Source of the DNA: CBDBBY01 sp965205055
GTDB lineage: Bacteria > Pseudomonadota > Alphaproteobacteria > Rhodobacterales > Rhodobacteraceae
Direction: 5' to 3'
Assembly (NCBI GenBank): GCA_965205055.1
Contig: OZ242030.1
Span: forward strand, 1 to 64,000
Length of the DNA stretch: 64,000 nucleotides
Below, one piece after another: positions 42,764-52,446 of the stretch (the first letter of the stretch is position 1; every line of letters begins with the position of its first letter). The notes below the pieces were generated by a model, which saw only the letters and a program-made list of their open reading frames with translations, did not search any database and had not been told where the DNA came from. A program made the translations under genes and the position numbers.

Positions 42764-44203
42764 TCAGTAAAGCCGCAGGTATTCCTGCACCTCCCAATCG
42801 GTCACCGCTTGGTGATAGCGTTCCCATTCGTCGTTTTTGTATTCCATATACGAATGGTGCATCACCGGACCCATGACGTGTTCGGCCATCTCGTCCGCGC
42901 GCAGGGCTTGAATGGCGTTCCAGAGAGTGCGCGGCAGACGACGGATGCCCAGATCGACCAGTTCTGCCTCGGTCTTGGAATAGAGGTCGAAATCGGTGGG
43001 TTTGCCCGGGTCGATCTTGTTCTTGATGCCGTTGACTGCGCAGGTCAGGTGCATCGCCATGGCCAGATAGACGTTCATCGTCATGTCGCAAGCGCGGTTT
43101 TCGATGCAGTGGCGGCTCTGCGGCAGACGGAACTGGGCCGAGCGGTTGTTGAAGCCGTAAGTGATGTTGGTCGGCGCCCAGGTCACGGTGCCGCCTTCGA
43201 AACCGCCCACGCGCGGAACCAGTCCGTTGTACGAGTTCACGGTCGGACAGGTGATCGCGGTCATCGCTTCAGCGTGCTGCATCAGGCCGCCAACGGCCCA
43301 GCGGCTTTCATCGCTCCATCCGCCGTCCGGAGTTTCAAAGAGATTCTCGCCGGGGCGGCTCTCATGCTGCATCGACATGTTGATATGCGCGCCCGACCGC
43401 CAGTCGCCCACGGTGGGCTTCGGCATGAAGGTCACGAACATGCCGTGCTTCTTGGCAACCTCTTTCAGAACGATGCGCAGAAACGCCAGACGGTCGGACA
43501 TTTCCAGCATGTTGGTATAGTGGAAATCCAGCTCGAACTGCGAATAGGCGCCTTCGGCCACAACATCGTGCAGGTTCCAGCCCAGCCCTTCGATGATGTC
43601 GATCATGTCCTTCAGATAGGGCATCGAGTCGACCGAGTATTCCACGTCATAGCCGAAAGCTTGACGGCGCGGACGCAGGCCGTTTGCCGGATCATCGTCG
43701 AACGCTTTGACCGGCTGGCCGTTCTCGTCATACTTCATGACGATGAATTCGGGCTCGACCCCGGCGTGCCCGGTGTAGCCGTCTTGCGCCGCCTCACGCA
43801 TCGCGCGTTTCAGCGCCTGACGCGGGCAGACATTGTAAGGCGCGTCCTCCCAATAGAGATCCGAGAAGATGATCGCCATCGAGGTGTCCCAGGGACAGAT
43901 GTAAACCGCGTCCAGATCCGGCACCACCACCTGATCGCTGTCGGCGGGGCTGAGTTCCGGCACGAACGAAATCGAGTGCACAGCGAATTGCGGGCCATTG
44001 CCCAGGCACAACTGTTCGAAATCGCTCATCGGCACCGGCTTGGTTTTCGGGATGCCGTGCAGGTCGATCCACGCGCCCATCACGTATTTGACGCCGGCCT
44101 CCTCCAGCCGCTTCTTCACTTCGGGAATTTTCGGGCGGTTCCGTTCTACCGCGCCCTGAAAGCTCTCGTAATAGATCTTGCTGTTGGCTCTATCCTTGGG
44201 CAT
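42764..44203 (-). CDS. Glutamine-synthetase-like ligase (GMAS/GlnT-like clade)
   Basis: The 479-residue protein starts at the ATG at 44203 (GAGGAAG ribosome-binding site). It has glutamine synthetase catalytic motifs: AGVEPEFIVMKYDE (metal-binding Glu), VVAEGAYSQFELDFHYTNML, GAHINMSMQHESRPGEN and the FNNRSAQFRLP/ENRACD substrate region. The N-terminus (VMGAWIDLHGIPKTKPVPMS) resembles gamma-glutamylmethylamide synthetases rather than GlnA, and no GlnA adenylylation site is apparent. It probably links an amine to glutamate. Confidence 0.85.
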   Translation of the reverse strand: MPKDRANSKIYYESFQGAVERNRPKIPEVKKRLEEAGVKYVMGAWIDLHGIPKTKPVPMSDFEQLCLGNGPQFAVHSISFVPELSPADSDQVVVPDLDAVYICPWDTSMAIIFSDLYWEDAPYNVCPRQALKRAMREAAQDGYTGHAGVEPEFIVMKYDENGQPVKAFDDDPANGLRPRRQAFGYDVEYSVDSMPYLKDMIDIIEGLGWNLHDVVAEGAYSQFELDFHYTNMLEMSDRLAFLRIVLKEVAKKHGMFVTFMPKPTVGDWRSGAHINMSMQHESRPGENLFETPDGGWSDESRWAVGGLMQHAEAMTAITCPTVNSYNGLVPRVGGFEGGTVTWAPTNITYGFNNRSAQFRLPQSRHCIENRACDMTMNVYLAMAMHLTCAVNGIKNKIDPGKPTDFDLYSKTEAELVDLGIRRLPRTLWNAIQALRADEMAEHVMGPVMHHSYMEYKNDEWERYHQAVTDWEVQEYLRLY

Positions 44204-44364
44204 TTGGCTTCCTCCTGTCAGCATGCCGCCTCGCGCGCCTCCAAGCGGGGCCGGCAGCAACTTTGAATTCTGGCGGCTGGCGCCGCCGGATAGGTGAAGC
44301 CGGGCGCCCTGCTCTGTGGGGAGAGGGAGAGGCGAGGTGCACGGCTTCGCTATGTGTCAAGGTT

Positions 44365-44769
44365 TCAGCCCGCCACGAAATCGTTGGGATCGATGCCCGG
44401 CACTTCGGTGATGCCGGCCAGCTGTTTCCAGTTGTGGGGATAGGCGGCGTAAAAGATCACACAGCGATCATCCGCCTCATAAGAGATGTGGTTGTCTTTG
44501 GGCACAAACAGCACGTCACCGCGATTGCAGATGTACTCTTCTCCGTCGCAGACCAACCGGAAGGTTCCTTCCAGAACATAGATGATCTCGTCGCAGGTCA
44601 GGTCCCACGGAATCTTGATGTTCTTGAGCACGTTGATGCCGCCGCACATCGTGTCGCTGAACGCGCTGGTCACCATGGGTTTGATATAGGTATCGCCTTC
44701 ACCTTCGCCGATCTTGTTGTACCGGTCTTCGACAAGATCCCATTTCATAAGTCTTGGCGCGTTTCCCAT
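44365..44769 (-). CDS. EutQ-like cupin protein
   Basis: The 134-residue single cupin has CDEIIYVLEGTFRLVCDGEE and GDVLFVPKDNHISYEADDRC. The metal-binding His cluster of canonical cupins is only partly present, as in the ethanolamine EutQ group. It starts three bases after the stop of the glyoxalase gene and 160 bp before the synthetase-like gene, within the Rieske operon. The role is unknown; it may be an isomerase or a sensor for the pathway. Confidence 0.75.
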   Translation of the reverse strand: MGNAPRLMKWDLVEDRYNKIGEGEGDTYIKPMVTSAFSDTMCGGINVLKNIKIPWDLTCDEIIYVLEGTFRLVCDGEEYICNRGDVLFVPKDNHISYEADDRCVIFYAAYPHNWKQLAGITEVPGIDPNDFVAG

Positions 44770-44772
44770 GGA

Positions 44773-45210
44773 TCATGACCCTTCCTTGGCCAGATGTTTC
44801 AGAATGGATTCGTTCAGTTCGACCTTGTAGCCGTCCGGATCCTCGCAGAACGCGATGACACGGGTGCCGTTCTTCATCGGCCCGGGCGGTCGGGTGATGT
44901 TGACGCCGACAGCGGCCAGTTCTTCGCAGGCCTTGTAGACGTCCGGCGTCTCGATGCAGATGTGGCCCCAGCCATTGCCTTTTTCATAGGGCGCTTCCTG
45001 ATCCCAGTTCGCGGTCAACTCCAGCGTCGGGGACTCGGCCTCCGGCCCGTAGCCGATGAACGTGTTGGTGAATTTGCCCTCGGGGTAGTCGGTCCGGCGC
45101 AGCACCTGCATGCCCAGAATGCCGCAATAGAATTCCAGCGACTTTTCCATATCCATAACGCGCATCATCGTATGCGCCAGCCGAAAGCCGCTGCTGATGT
45201 TGTCATTCAT
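44773..45210 (-). CDS. gloA: Lactoylglutathione lyase (glyoxalase I), VOC family
   Basis: The 145-residue VOC protein starts at the ATG at 45210. It carries the GloA metal ligands: His in LAHTMMRVMDMEKSLEFYCG, Glu in LELTANWDQ, His in NGWGHICIETPDVYKACEEL and Glu in DPDGYKVELNE, plus RRTDYPEGKFTNTFIGYG. It isomerises the methylglyoxal-glutathione hemithioacetal. Placement right after the Rieske gene (14 bp) suggests it detoxifies an aldehyde produced by the oxygenase. Confidence 0.88.
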   Translation of the reverse strand: MNDNISSGFRLAHTMMRVMDMEKSLEFYCGILGMQVLRRTDYPEGKFTNTFIGYGPEAESPTLELTANWDQEAPYEKGNGWGHICIETPDVYKACEELAAVGVNITRPPGPMKNGTRVIAFCEDPDGYKVELNESILKHLAKEGS

Positions 45211-45224
45211 GATTGTCGTGCTCC

Positions 45225-46337
45225 TTATGCCTTGCCGTTGACGCGGACGACATCGCGCGCAACCAGTTCCTGAAAGGCGCGCACGCTGTCTTCCCACGCC
45301 GGGGACAGCACGCCGCCTGCTGCCGAAATGTTTGAAGACCGGCCCAGCTGCAGCCGCTCGGTCATTTCGTGATCCTCCTTGTGGACGTCCCACCACAGCT
45401 TTTTCAGACCGTCGATCTCTTCCTCCGACAGGGCTTGGCCGTCCGTGGTGTAAAGAGCCCGTTTCTGCATCATGGTGCCCGGGCCGACAGGAATATTCAG
45501 ATAGACCCCCATCTGATCCGGGAAATAGCGCCCCAGAATGAAGTTCGGGTAGAGCGTCAGGTAACGCGAGCTGACCGCCAAACTGCCCGAGGTGCCCATC
45601 TCTTCATCCAGATCCACCGCGCTGCCGAGGCAGTTGCCGTCGATGATCGTATAGTGATCCTCCAGCGGCTGGTCGGTGGTCGAGGAATGCACGAACTGCA
45701 CATGATAAGGCTCGATGAAGTTCTCCATGATGAACTTCCAGTTGCAGGCGATCTCGCCGAAATCGAGCGTGCCGACGCAGTCGACCTTGTCCCATTCGAC
45801 ACCGTCAAGACGCGCCATGATCGTGGCTGCGTAATCCTCGAACGGATCAGCCTCGCCATCAATGTTGACGAAGATCCAATCGTTCCAGACATGGCTGCGA
45901 ACCGGCACCAAGCTGTTGGCTTTCTTATCGAACCCGTTTGCCTCATGCTGGTTGGGTCCGCCAAAATGCGGAGCCGCGCGCAGCGCGCCGTCCAGATCAT
46001 AAGCCCAGGCGTGATAAGGGCAGCGGATCAGCTTGCCGATGTTTTTCGGCGCATCGACCAGCGTCAGGCACCGGTGGCGGCAGATATTGTGAAACGCCTT
46101 GATCCGGCCTGCCGCGTTGCGCACCAGCAGAAGCGGGTGGCCCGCGACCGTGACAGGCACGGCATCACCGGCGGACTTCAGTTCATGCGTAAATCCCACG
46201 CACATCCAATTGCGGGTGAAAACCGAGGCGCATTCCGCCTCCCAAAAGCGGTCATCCGTATAGGCTGCCGCCGGCAGCCCCCGGCGGGGCGAAGCTTCTT
46301 CGTAGAATGGCTCCAATATCGAGGTCAAAACGCCCAT
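45225..46337 (-). CDS. Rieske [2Fe-2S] aromatic-ring-hydroxylating-type oxygenase alpha subunit
   Basis: The 370-residue protein, from the ATG at 46337 (MGVLTSILEPFYEEAS), has the Rieske ligands C-x-H in NICRHRCL and C-x2-H in IRCPYHAWAY at about 90-112. The catalytic iron site follows in NWKFIMENFIEPYHVQFVHS (Asn/His/His). Relatives include betaine and carnitine monooxygenases and stachydrine demethylase, which oxidise N-methyl groups. No reductase gene is adjacent, so electrons must come from elsewhere. It leads the operon Rieske-gloA-cupin-GS-BCCT. Confidence 0.88.
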   Translation of the reverse strand: MGVLTSILEPFYEEASPRRGLPAAAYTDDRFWEAECASVFTRNWMCVGFTHELKSAGDAVPVTVAGHPLLLVRNAAGRIKAFHNICRHRCLTLVDAPKNIGKLIRCPYHAWAYDLDGALRAAPHFGGPNQHEANGFDKKANSLVPVRSHVWNDWIFVNIDGEADPFEDYAATIMARLDGVEWDKVDCVGTLDFGEIACNWKFIMENFIEPYHVQFVHSSTTDQPLEDHYTIIDGNCLGSAVDLDEEMGTSGSLAVSSRYLTLYPNFILGRYFPDQMGVYLNIPVGPGTMMQKRALYTTDGQALSEEEIDGLKKLWWDVHKEDHEMTERLQLGRSSNISAAGGVLSPAWEDSVRAFQELVARDVVRVNGKA

Positions 46338-46412
46338 CTTGTTGTACCCGTGGGATTGCGTTTCGCTTTCACTAAGAGAGTTGCATGAACATGGAACGAT
46401 CATGCGTCCACT

Positions 46413-46429
46413 CGCAGCAATTAGCTGCG
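46413..46429. promoter_or_regulatory. Inverted repeat upstream of the Rieske operon
   Basis: CGCAGC-AATTA-GCTGCG lies about 75 bp upstream of the Rieske start, in the 315-bp gap that must contain the operon promoter. It is an operator candidate only; no regulator gene was found in the island. Confidence 0.35.
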
Positions 46430-46652
46430 AAACTCGCACGCTGTCCACAAATAAATTGCGACTACTTCATCAATTCTTAACGAATACGCAAATACGGGGC
46501 CGCACGCGGCACCTCATTTGACAAATTCGCAATATTCACAGCAAGTCCCGGCGGCCGCGGCACAAGCGGACATCACGAAGAATCAGGATGACCCGCGGAC
46601 GAAGGCCGCTTGTGGCGCTCATGGATCGGACGTCGGCAAAGATGGCGGGCGG

Positions 46653-47501
46653 TCAGCAGATCACTTTTCGCTGAACATGAGTCAGCAGGCGTTCGGCCTT
46701 CCGGGCAATGGAGTTCAGCACGTCTTCAACCGGCGGAGCGCTGTGAATCACTCCAATCCCCTCGCCGACCGCGGCTTCGTCCATGTTTTTCAGGACTCGC
46801 ATGTCTTGAAGACCCGCCGCCGCTTGGACGCGAACCGTATCATCCCCGGTCGCATTCAATACAGCCGTCAGATGATCGGGATGCACCAGACCTTCCTTGC
46901 TGGCCCACAGCCGCGTACCCATGACCACGCCATCGGCCCCCATCACGATCGCCGCCGCCAGCCCGCGCGAATCCGCAATCCCTCCTGCGGCAAGCAAGAG
47001 GGTGTCATGTGCCTCGCGATACAAAATATCCGCCAGCTCCGGCACAAGTGTCATGGTCGAGCGTTGCCCGATTGAACCTCCGGCGGCATTCCCTTGTGCG
47101 ACGATCACTGCGGCATCTGCCTCGATGGCCAGACGCGCGGCCTCCAAATCCTGAATCTGACAAATCAACCGCGCGCCAGCCTGCGATATTCTGGCAGCAA
47201 AGGGTCGCGGATCACCATGGGCAAGGTAGACCGCCCGCGGCCGGTGCTCCAGAACCCGATCCAGAACATCCGGCGTTTCGGCCAATCGCGAGGTTGTCAG
47301 CCCGCACCCCACAGCCTCCTCTCCGGCTTCGTGAAACTGGGCTTCGATCCATTCAGGATCGCAATCACCGCCTCCGATAAGACCAAGCCCGCCCGCGCGG
47401 GTCACGGCAGCGGCCAGCCGTCCGCCCGCAACGCGATGCATCGGAGCCAGCACCACTGGGCAGGTCAACCCAAACTGACGTGTCAGTCGCGTATCAATCA
47501 T
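46653..47501 (-). CDS. Nitronate monooxygenase / FabK-like FMN enzyme
   Basis: The 282-residue TIM-barrel protein matches the nitronate monooxygenase family: PVVLAPMHRVAGGRLAAAVT, AGGLGLIGGG at the N-terminus, the FMN region IVAQGNAAGGSIGQRS (about 135-150) and LLAAGGIADSRGLAAAIVMG with GADGVVMGTRLWAS. The catalytic His of class I NMOs is replaced in QGNAAGGS, so the reaction is uncertain. It lies 270 bp after the isopropylmalate-dehydrogenase-like gene and is probably part of the same catabolic set. Confidence 0.82.
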   Translation of the reverse strand: MIDTRLTRQFGLTCPVVLAPMHRVAGGRLAAAVTRAGGLGLIGGGDCDPEWIEAQFHEAGEEAVGCGLTTSRLAETPDVLDRVLEHRPRAVYLAHGDPRPFAARISQAGARLICQIQDLEAARLAIEADAAVIVAQGNAAGGSIGQRSTMTLVPELADILYREAHDTLLLAAGGIADSRGLAAAIVMGADGVVMGTRLWASKEGLVHPDHLTAVLNATGDDTVRVQAAAGLQDMRVLKNMDEAAVGEGIGVIHSAPPVEDVLNSIARKAERLLTHVQRKVIC

Positions 47502-47774
47502 CTCTTCTTGCCTTCGAACTGATCAAAGCCCTCCCGGTTCGCACGCCGGAAGGGCCATTGCCTTGTCTTCCGGACATCGGGCGCTGCGACACCTGCCCGT
47601 CCCAAAACACCACTCCTTTCAGGGATCAATTGTGCATGCCTATTGACACCTTTAGTCATTGAGCGAAAACGCAGATAAAGTCTGCTCAGAGTCCATTTTG
47701 CACGATGCCGCAGTTTGTGCGAACTATGGCAAAGCCTGTTGAACGCCGTCAGCGCCGGCGTCAGCTCTGGGCCG

Positions 47775-48872
47775 TTAAAAATAGTCAAGCACGGCTTGCG
47801 TCACTTCTCTTGTTTTTGCATCGCCACCAAGATCGGGAGACAATATTCCGGTCATCAGGCTTTGGTCCACGGCTGCTTCAATAGCCCGCGCAGCGGGAAT
47901 TTCGCCAAACCCGTATTCAAACATCATCGCGACTGAAAGAATGGTGCCTATGGGGTTGGCGATTCCAGGCCCGGCAATGTCGGGCGCGCTGCCATGGGTC
48001 GGCTCATAAAGGCCGCCTTTCAAAGGCTGCCCGGCGCGCGCGACCCCGGGCAGGGTTGCTGAAGGCAGCAGCCCCAGCGATCCCGACACGACAGCGGTCA
48101 GATCAGACATGAGATCGCCAAAGAGATTGTCTGCCAAAAGCACATCGAATTCCCTCGGCGCACGGGCGACGGCAAACAACGCATAATCCATCAACAGGTG
48201 ATCCAGTTTGACATCAGGGAATTCTTCGCGGTGAATCCGGTCAACGGTTTCACGCCAGAGTTTTCCGGTTTCCATTACATTGGACTTGTCGAGCGATGTC
48301 ACATGGCCGCGCCGTCCTCGGGCCGCTTCAAAGGCGCAGCGTGCGATGCGCTCGATTTCCCGCGTTCGGTATTCGCTGGTCTCGAAGGCGCGAACCTGGC
48401 CATCCGGCAGAGTTTCCTGTCCGCGCGGTTCTCCATAATAAATGCCGCCTGCGTTTTCCCGCACGACCATTAGATCGGCTCCATCCACCAGATCAGGGCG
48501 ATACGGCGTTTTCGACAGCAGGGGCTTCCAGGCGCGGGCGGGCCGCAGGGCGTTGAAGACGTCAAGCTCGATCCTGAGGCGTGTCAGGCCATCGGTTTCG
48601 GTGATCGGACCGTCAATCCGGATATCGTCCCATTCAGGCCCGCCCACCGCGCCGACAAGCACCGCATCGGTCGCGCGCGCCTTGGCGGCAACCTCATCGG
48701 TACAGAAAGTGCCATGGACATCCCAGGACGCGCCGCCAAGGAGGTCTTCTTCGATATCGACCGCCACATCGAATTTCGATGCCGCGTGCCGCAGCACCTC
48801 CAACCCGCTGGCAACGACTTCCGGGCCAATATGATCTCCGCCTAAAGCCAGCACGCGAAAGGGATCGCTCAT
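47775..48872 (-). CDS. Isopropylmalate/tartrate-type dehydrogenase (LeuB-like)
   Basis: The 365-residue beta-decarboxylating dehydrogenase has LALGGDHIGPEVVASGLEVL, the substrate arginines in LTRLRIELDVFNALRPARAW, VRENAGGIYYGEPRG, the Lys/Asp catalytic region SLDKSNVM and DYALFAVARAPREFDVLLAD, and the NAD-binding LYEPTHGSAPDIAGPGIANP. It could be leuB, but no other leu genes are near and it sits in the catabolic island. Its ATG overlaps the stop of the dioxygenase gene (ATGA), so the two were co-translated before the IS insertion. Confidence 0.85.
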   Translation of the reverse strand: MSDPFRVLALGGDHIGPEVVASGLEVLRHAASKFDVAVDIEEDLLGGASWDVHGTFCTDEVAAKARATDAVLVGAVGGPEWDDIRIDGPITETDGLTRLRIELDVFNALRPARAWKPLLSKTPYRPDLVDGADLMVVRENAGGIYYGEPRGQETLPDGQVRAFETSEYRTREIERIARCAFEAARGRRGHVTSLDKSNVMETGKLWRETVDRIHREEFPDVKLDHLLMDYALFAVARAPREFDVLLADNLFGDLMSDLTAVVSGSLGLLPSATLPGVARAGQPLKGGLYEPTHGSAPDIAGPGIANPIGTILSVAMMFEYGFGEIPAARAIEAAVDQSLMTGILSPDLGGDAKTREVTQAVLDYF

Positions 48873-48968
48873 CCCGCCATTCCCTGTCCCAGCACCATGC
48901 GCATTGCATCCGGATCGAGCTCGCGCTGCAGCAAACGCAAGCTGGAATGGAAATCGTCGAGATCGACC

Positions 48969-50201
48969 CAGGGCAATCGCACTTCAAAACTCTGGCGCGA
49001 GCACTGCCGCGCGTCTGATGAGCTTGAGTCGATATTCCGGCATTTGCGCCGCCCATCGGAACCGCCGCCGGATCGAGAGCTTGTCGTCCATGAGACGGAT
49101 GATGTCCGGAGCGATTTTCCGGACGGCCGCGAGGTTCTCCGGGCCGTGGCCCATCCGGTTCCGCAGATCGTCCTCTCCCATCTGGACGTCCAGCACCCAG
49201 TGCAGGCTGTTCTCGATCGCCCAGTGGTTTCGGACGGCTTTCAGAAGCTCCTCCGGAGACATCTTTCGGCTCATGATGCAGTAGCGGGTCTCGGTCTTGG
49301 TCCGTCCCTCGGTCTCGCGGGCGGCTTCGACCTTGCCGACGGCCTCGAGGCCCGGCCACCGGTGGAGGTCCTGCAGCCAGCCGACGTCGTGGGAGACCGT
49401 CGCGGTGCGCGTCTCGATGCGCCCGTGTCCGCAGTCAACATGCCGGCAAGAAAGCATTTCCTTTTGCGCCTCGGGATCCTCAAGCCACTCCTTCGCGTCC
49501 TTGTGGAGTTCTCTCTGGTTGGCCTTCAGCGTCAGGACGTAGTTCCCGCCCTTGCCGATGATCAACTCCGATGCCGCGCGCTGCGTGTGCAGCGCGTCCG
49601 CGGTGACGAGCGCGCCCTCCAGGCTCAGCATCTCGAGCAGAGCCGGAAGCGCCCGAACCTCGTTGGACTTCCGGTCGACCGCGACCTGGCCGAGCACGAT
49701 CCCGGCCCCCGGGGCGAAGGCGCTCACAAGATGCAGCGGCGAAAGCTTCGCGGCGCGAGAGAACGTGCGCCGGAGCGCCTTGCCGTCGACCGCGATCTGC
49801 CGGACGCCGTCCGCCTCCAGCGCCTTCGCCCAGCCCGAAGCGAACCGCGAAAGGGCCGCCGCGAACGGACCCGGATCCATCATCCGGAACAGCCGGGAGA
49901 AGGCGTCGTGGCTGGGAGGCCCGTGCTCCGGACGCATGAACCGGCGCAAAAACTTCTCGTTGAGGACGGCGAAATCCGCCATGTCGACGCAGGTCTGGCC
50001 GCCGCACAGGCTCGAAAGCAGCGCAATCATCAGCATCTCGATAAAGTCGTGGCGCGTCGCGTTGCTCGTCCGGGGATCCTTGACCCCCTTGAAAAATTGA
50101 CGGAAGTCTTCCATGTCCTGCCTCTTCGCTCTGCTCGCGCGGCCGTCTCGCCGCTTCGCAAAACATCCTGAAGCAATGGACCCTCAAGTGCAATTGCCCT
50201 G
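48969..50201 (-). mobile_element. Complete ISAs1-family insertion sequence
   Basis: The element is 1233 bp with terminal inverted repeats: CAGGGCAATCGCACTT at the left end and, on the other strand, CAGGGCAATTGCACTT at the right. Both flanks carry the perfect 9-bp duplication AGATCGACC (48960-48968 and 50202-50210). It carries one transposase gene. Intact ends and duplication indicate recent insertion compared with the decayed elements elsewhere. Confidence 0.92.
48984..50114 (-). CDS. ISAs1-family transposase
   Basis: The 376-residue DDE transposase of the ISAs1 (H-repeat-like) family opens with FFKGVKDPRTSNATRHDFIE and CGGQTCVDMADFA. Catalytic regions include IAVDGKALRRTFSRA (first Asp), LVTADALHTQRAASELI (second Asp) and the C-terminal WAIENSLHWVLDVQMGEDDL (Glu). 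The frame is intact, so the element is probably active. It occupies nearly the whole IS and disrupts the dioxygenase gene. Confidence 0.93.
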   Translation of the reverse strand: MEDFRQFFKGVKDPRTSNATRHDFIEMLMIALLSSLCGGQTCVDMADFAVLNEKFLRRFMRPEHGPPSHDAFSRLFRMMDPGPFAAALSRFASGWAKALEADGVRQIAVDGKALRRTFSRAAKLSPLHLVSAFAPGAGIVLGQVAVDRKSNEVRALPALLEMLSLEGALVTADALHTQRAASELIIGKGGNYVLTLKANQRELHKDAKEWLEDPEAQKEMLSCRHVDCGHGRIETRTATVSHDVGWLQDLHRWPGLEAVGKVEAARETEGRTKTETRYCIMSRKMSPEELLKAVRNHWAIENSLHWVLDVQMGEDDLRNRMGHGPENLAAVRKIAPDIIRLMDDKLSIRRRFRWAAQMPEYRLKLIRRAAVLAPEF

Positions 50202-51307
50202 AGATCGACCGAGGACGTCAAGACTGATCGCGGCGGCATTTCCGGGGTGAACCCGGTACGGCCATGCAGCAGCCTTTGATTGTCGAACAGCAAGCCCTCG
50301 CCGCCTTTGAGATCGAGCGTCAGGCGAAGGTCATCGGCATAGAGCAAGGCAAAGAGCCGCTTCAAGGCGCGGTAGGTCGGTATTACCTGATTGGCAGGCA
50401 CATCCAATGGCGAAATCTGCCTTTCGTTCATACGAACGCCGCAGACTTCGCCACGATCATCCAGTTGAATGATCGGCAGGCGGGATTTGTACCAGCGCAT
50501 GTTGCCGCGGCTGTTGTCGCCGGGGTCGAACCGCTGACAAGTCACCCGGATATTGCACAGCAGGGTGAAATCCTCGGGATATTGTTCCCTCATTCTGCGG
50601 ACGGCTTCGAACCCGTCGACCAGCGTGGATGCGCCGCCGTTCGAGCTGGGGTGCAGCACCTGAAACACGGTAATCCCTACAGCCACATAGCGATAGGGCT
50701 CATCCACGTGCGGATCAAGCGGACCGGTCGTATCCCCGACATTGGTAACGGTCTTCTTGGTTTTCAGCGTGTATGTGCCAAAATGTGTCTGTCGTTGCGC
50801 TCCGACGAGGTTGATCATCCGCGCGCTTTCAGCCTTGTCCGTCGGGGCGTCGATGATCTTGCAGAACCCGTAATCGCGCACGGCCTCCAGTATGCGCAGA
50901 CGGGCGGAGGGGTCTGCTTCCGCCTTGCTCAGCGACCCCACGGGCAGGTTCCGCGCGAGCGAACGGTCCCACAGAATGGGCTGCACACGTCGGCTTTCGC
51001 GTTCAGCGTCGGAATAGCAATGATTCCGAAGCCACCGCGCTGAATAGTCGGAAACATGGCCGTCTTCAGGCCAGATTACCCGCAAGCCGTCAGCCGACAG
51101 TTCGACATCCCCCAATGCCATCTCCTCATCAAATTGCCACAACCGTATGCTCCGCACGCCAGTTTCGGGCGTGCCGCAATCGGAACACCAGCATTGATGC
51201 CTGAGCCATATGGCGTGAAACTGGCTTTTGTGCCCGTCCGCCCATTGCAGAACCAACAGGCCGTTTTCGATAGCGGCTGACGATATCGTTTGATGTTCGG
51301 ACGGCAT

Positions 51308-51689
51308 GGGCGGATTCCGAGCATTGCGTTGCTGTTCGCGGGTCAAGGATTAACAGGTTTGGCCGCGTTGCAATATCTCAAAATCAACAAAGTGCCGCGT
51401 TGGACCCGTGCGGGTGTTTGGGAGGAAGATGCGCGCAATCTTGCAACCCGTGCGCGTGCGCCGAACCGTTGTGGATTTTGGTTGCAAAATTCCGGGCTAT
51501 CGAAAGATTGAGTGTGTCAACTATCGAAAAGTTTCGGTTTGGAAGAGGTTTTTATATGCGTATCTCTTCGGCGGGATGGCTTTGTTCTTTTGCGCGATGC
51601 GCCCGGTCCGGAACGGACTGAAAATTTACTCGGGGCTTTCGACAAAACTTGGAGTCCCCGGGGCCAATGTCAAGCGTCTTTGCGGATGA
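51308..51689. other. About 380 bp upstream of the dioxygenase gene, no gene seen
   Basis: Divergent spacer between the dioxygenase gene and the SDR remnant; presumably carries the former's promoter. Short plus-strand frames here are not supported. Confidence 0.4.
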
Positions 51690-52422
51690 AGGCAGTGGAA
51701 AATCCTTCTTCCGGGATATGGTCATCCGGCCGCGGATTGAAGAATTCAGCCGTTTCGCCCGCAGATCGTCGGCAGCCAGGCCGGCGACGGATCTTATGGT
51801 GGCGACGGAGGAAGGGGTGCTGATCGACATGATCCCTTGCCGTTGGGGTTGAACGCAGAAACCCAAGGCAGTCGAGAGCTTCATGAGAGAAGCAGAAAAC
51901 AGAATTTCTGTCTTTCCGCTGGACGTCGCGCAAACCGGAAGCGTGCGGGCATTCGGATGAGGTTCGGGATCGCGCGATTGACGCCAATCTTTCCGGCGGC
52001 TTTTGGATGATCCGCGAAGCCATGCGGCCCATGAAACAGAAAGGCCGGGGCGAATCATCGACATCGCGTCCAATGCGGCGCATCGGGGCATCGAAAACTA
52101 TGCTGCCTATTGCGCCTCCAAAACGGGCTTGTCGGGCCTTGGCAGATGCGTCAGTCTTGGACGCGCGCCTTACGGCATCGCCTGCGAAGGCATCGGCCCG
52201 ACCTGGGTTGAAACCTAAATTATTGGGCGGGCGGCCGATAGCCAAGCCGGGAAAACGGGACGATCCAAAGCCGAAGTTGCGGCAGGCTGCGCTGCTTACA
52301 ACCCTTAAGGCGCTTTGGTTCAGCCCGAGGAAGTTGCTCGGCTGATTTCTTTTCCGGCAAGTGATGCGCCACGGGCAACAAACATGGAGGACATTCAGAT
52401 CAATGCGGGATCAAATCGTTAG
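51690..52422 (+). pseudogene. Frameshifted short-chain dehydrogenase/reductase
   Basis: The plus strand shows SDR pieces in three frames: IDANLSGGFWMIREAMRPMK, then IIDIASNAAHRGIENYAAYC and ASKTGLSGLGRCVSLGRAPY (the YxxxK active site as Y-CASK), and finally EEVARLISFPASDAPRATNM, EDIQINAGSNR, which is the normal SDR C-terminus. At least three frameshifts separate them; the N-terminal NAD motif is poorly preserved. It is the only plus-strand gene remnant in the island. Confidence 0.65.
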
Positions 52423-52446
52423 GTTCCGGCGCTCCGCACGAGAATT

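Larger units (their letters stand above)
48869..51307 (-). pseudogene. Gamma-butyrobetaine-hydroxylase-like dioxygenase, interrupted by an ISAs1 element
   Basis: The 5' part (51307 to 50202) encodes an N-terminal zinc-binding region (AIWLRHQCWCSDCGTPETGV) and a TauD-like Fe(II)/2-oxoglutarate domain with HVDEPYR (HxD) and the distal His in LLHGRTGF. The 3' part (48959 to 48869) encodes DDFHSSLRLLQRELDPDAMR, MVLGQGMAG and a stop. The IS at 48969-50201 separates them. Deleting it with one 9-bp target copy gives an uninterrupted frame (SSVDL|DDFHSS). In its present form the last 37 residues are replaced by IS sequence, so activity is doubtful. Confidence 0.9.
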
